The notes beneath the pieces were generated by a model. The model was not told the origin of the DNA. It did not search any database and saw nothing but the letters and a program-made list of their open reading frames with translations. Positions 62,718 through 64,000 of a stretch of 64,000 bases of DNA are shown one piece after another. The stretch's first letter is position 1. Every line of letters begins with the position of its first letter. A program made the position numbers and the translations under genes. Origin of the DNA: Buttiauxella brennerae ATCC 51605 (GTDB taxonomy: Bacteria; Pseudomonadota; Gammaproteobacteria; Enterobacterales; Enterobacteriaceae); NCBI RefSeq assembly GCF_001654925.1, contig NZ_LXER01000032.1, positions 262,112-326,111 on the forward strand, given 5' to 3'.

Positions 62718-63902
62718 ATGAAAAAGTTAGCTAATATTCACCTGCTGATGATGTTGGTTCTGCTGGTTGCTGTCGGGCAAATGACGCAAACCATTTATAT
62801 CCCCTCCATTCCCGATATGGCTCACGATTTCGGTGTGCGCAGCGGCGCAATCCAGCAGGTGATGGCTGCGTATTTGCTGACATATGGCGTGTCACAACTT
62901 GTCTACGGGCCGATTTCGGACCGCATTGGCCGCCGCCCGGTTATTCTCACCGGCATGAGTATTTTTATCCTCGCCACACTCTGGGCGCTGTTTACCACCA
63001 GTTTGTCAGCACTGGTGATTGCCAGTGCGCTCCAGGGAATGGGGACTGGCGTGGCGGGCGTGATGGCACGAACCATGCCGCGTGACCTTTACGAAGGGGC
63101 ATCGCTTCGCTCTGCTAACAGCTTGTTGAATATGGGCATTCTGGTCAGCCCGTTGTTGGCTCCGGTCATCGGTGGAATGCTCGATTCCGTATGGGGCTGG
63201 CGTGCTTGCTACGGTTTCCTGCTGGTGCTGTGCATGATTGTGGCGTTCTGCATGCTGCGCTGGCTGCCGGAAACGCGCCCGGTGCAGGAAAAACCACAAA
63301 GGCTGATGGCGAGCTATAAAGCGCTGCTCGGTAGCGGTTCGTTTAATTGTTATTTGCTGATGCTGGTCGGTGGCCTTGCAGGCGTGGCTGTGTTTGAAGC
63401 CTGTTCCGGTGTGTTGATGGGCGGTGTACTTGGGCTAAATGGTGTGGTGGTCAGTATTCTGTTTATCCTGCCGATTCCGGCGGCGTTTTTTGGCTCCTGG
63501 TATGCGGGCCGCCAAAATGCTCGTTTCTCTGCGCTAATGTGGCAAGCCGTATTGAGTTGCCTGGTTGCTGGCATTTTGATGTGGATACCGGGTTGGTTCG
63601 GGGTAATGAATATCTGGACTCTACTGGTGCCGGCCGCGCTGTTCTTCTTCGGTGCAGGAATGCTATTCCCACTGGCAACCAGCGGTGCGATGGAGCCATT
63701 CCCGTTCCTTGCAGGTACTGCGGGGGCATTGGTTGGCGGGCTGCAAAATATGGGTTCAGGCGCGATGGCGTGGTTTTCGGCGCTGCTGCCACAAACCGGG
63801 CAATTCAGCCTCGGCATGCTGATGACGGCAATGGGCGTGATGATTTTGTTCTGCTGGCTGCCGCTGGCACATAAATTCCAGCAGCACGGGGAAGCGGCGT
63901 AG
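62718..63902 (+). CDS. emrD: Multidrug efflux transporter EmrD
   Basis: 394 residues, exactly the length of E. coli EmrD. It is an MFS drug:H+ antiporter (DHA1) with twelve helices: GQMTQTIYIPSIPDMAHDFG, the loop signature GPISDRIGRRPVIL, and SLLNMGILVSPLLAPVIGGML. It exports hydrophobic uncouplers such as CCCP and other drugs. In E. coli emrD lies beside tisB, and here it is 665 bp from a tisB homologue, which supports both calls. A 49-bp-period repeat follows it. Confidence 0.95.
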   Translation: MKKLANIHLLMMLVLLVAVGQMTQTIYIPSIPDMAHDFGVRSGAIQQVMAAYLLTYGVSQLVYGPISDRIGRRPVILTGMSIFILATLWALFTTSLSALVIASALQGMGTGVAGVMARTMPRDLYEGASLRSANSLLNMGILVSPLLAPVIGGMLDSVWGWRACYGFLLVLCMIVAFCMLRWLPETRPVQEKPQRLMASYKALLGSGSFNCYLLMLVGGLAGVAVFEACSGVLMGGVLGLNGVVVSILFILPIPAAFFGSWYAGRQNARFSALMWQAVLSCLVAGILMWIPGWFGVMNIWTLLVPAALFFFGAGMLFPLATSGAMEPFPFLAGTAGALVGGLQNMGSGAMAWFSALLPQTGQFSLGMLMTAMGVMILFCWLPLAHKFQQHGEAA

Positions 63903-63907
63903 GGATT

Positions 63908-64000
63908 TCCCCCTCACCCAAACCCTCTCCCTGGGGGAAAGGGAACAGATCGGTTTTCCCCCTCACCCTAACCCTCTCCCTGGGGGAGAGGGAACAGATC
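63908..64000. repeat. Tandem copies of GAGAGGG-type repeat after emrD
   Basis: Two near-identical units with a 49-bp period: CCCCCTCACCC(A/T)AACCCT then CTCCCTGGGGGA(A/G)AGGGA and ACAGATC. The second continues to the window edge. It is the same family as the copies at 23.0, 28.7 and 48.6 kb. Confidence 0.88.

Overview
The window comes from an enterobacterial chromosome. Most proteins are recognisable orthologues of Escherichia coli genes in nearly E. coli order: prlC-rlmJ-gor, then yhjC-yhjD-yhjE-yhjG-pdeH-kdgK-yhjJ-dctA-pdeK, the cellulose (bcs) cluster, dppABCDF, a tRNA-Pro, eptB-yhjX-yhjY-tag-yiaC-bisC-yiaD. The far right end jumps to a tisB/emrD locus that lies elsewhere in E. coli. ERIC elements and GAGAGGG-type palindromic repeats fit a member of the Enterobacteriaceae outside Escherichia (an Enterobacter-, Kluyvera- or Buttiauxella-like genus). 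The species cannot be fixed from the sequence alone.

Layout. 1-2.9 kb: prlC (partial), rlmJ, gor. 3.0-4.6 kb: three small exported proteins of unknown role. 4.6-9.4 kb: a LacI-type regulator divergent from a cellobiose/lichenan-type PTS (IIB, IIC, IIA) and a LamB/ScrY-like porin, with no phospho-glucosidase. 9.6-15 kb: a large membrane protein of uncertain family, yjiR-yjiS, an acetyltransferase, a DUF1471 protein and an SDR enzyme. 15-28.6 kb: the yhjC-pdeK block, including two c-di-GMP phosphodiesterase-family genes (pdeH has a strong sigma-28 promoter match) and a DUF559 protein. 28.8-40.1 kb: a seven-gene cellulose operon bcsOQABCDZ. It has BcsD and lacks bcsEFG. 40.7-44.5 kb: an accessory island. 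44.5-50.3 kb: dppABCDF. 51.1-59.5 kb: tRNA-Pro(UGG) to bisC. 59.7-64 kb: yiaD, secreted proteins, a TisB-type SOS toxin locus and emrD.

The most unusual stretch is the island between bcsO and dppF. It is bracketed by dppF itself and by a second copy of the dppF 3' end, about 95 bp long, in which most differences from dppF are synonymous. Inside are a cell-wall amidase-like toxin coupled (TAATG) to a lipoprotein that looks like its immunity protein, an orphan helical protein, a ribbon-helix-helix protein with a palindromic operator candidate, and a strongly AT-rich two-gene unit: a Cas2/SinR-fold small protein followed 8 nt later by a 403-residue PIN-like nuclease. No CRISPR array or other cas gene is present, so this pair is the best candidate for an undescribed defence or toxin-antitoxin-like system.

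Regulatory sites that could be read directly include a LacI-type operator pair 126 bp apart, a KdgR-like box before kdgK, a YpdB-type direct repeat before yhjX, a GcvB-pairing-like CA-rich leader before dppA, a perfect LexA box before tisB, and several intrinsic terminators. All family assignments rest on reading the sequences and remembered family features. No database search was run.
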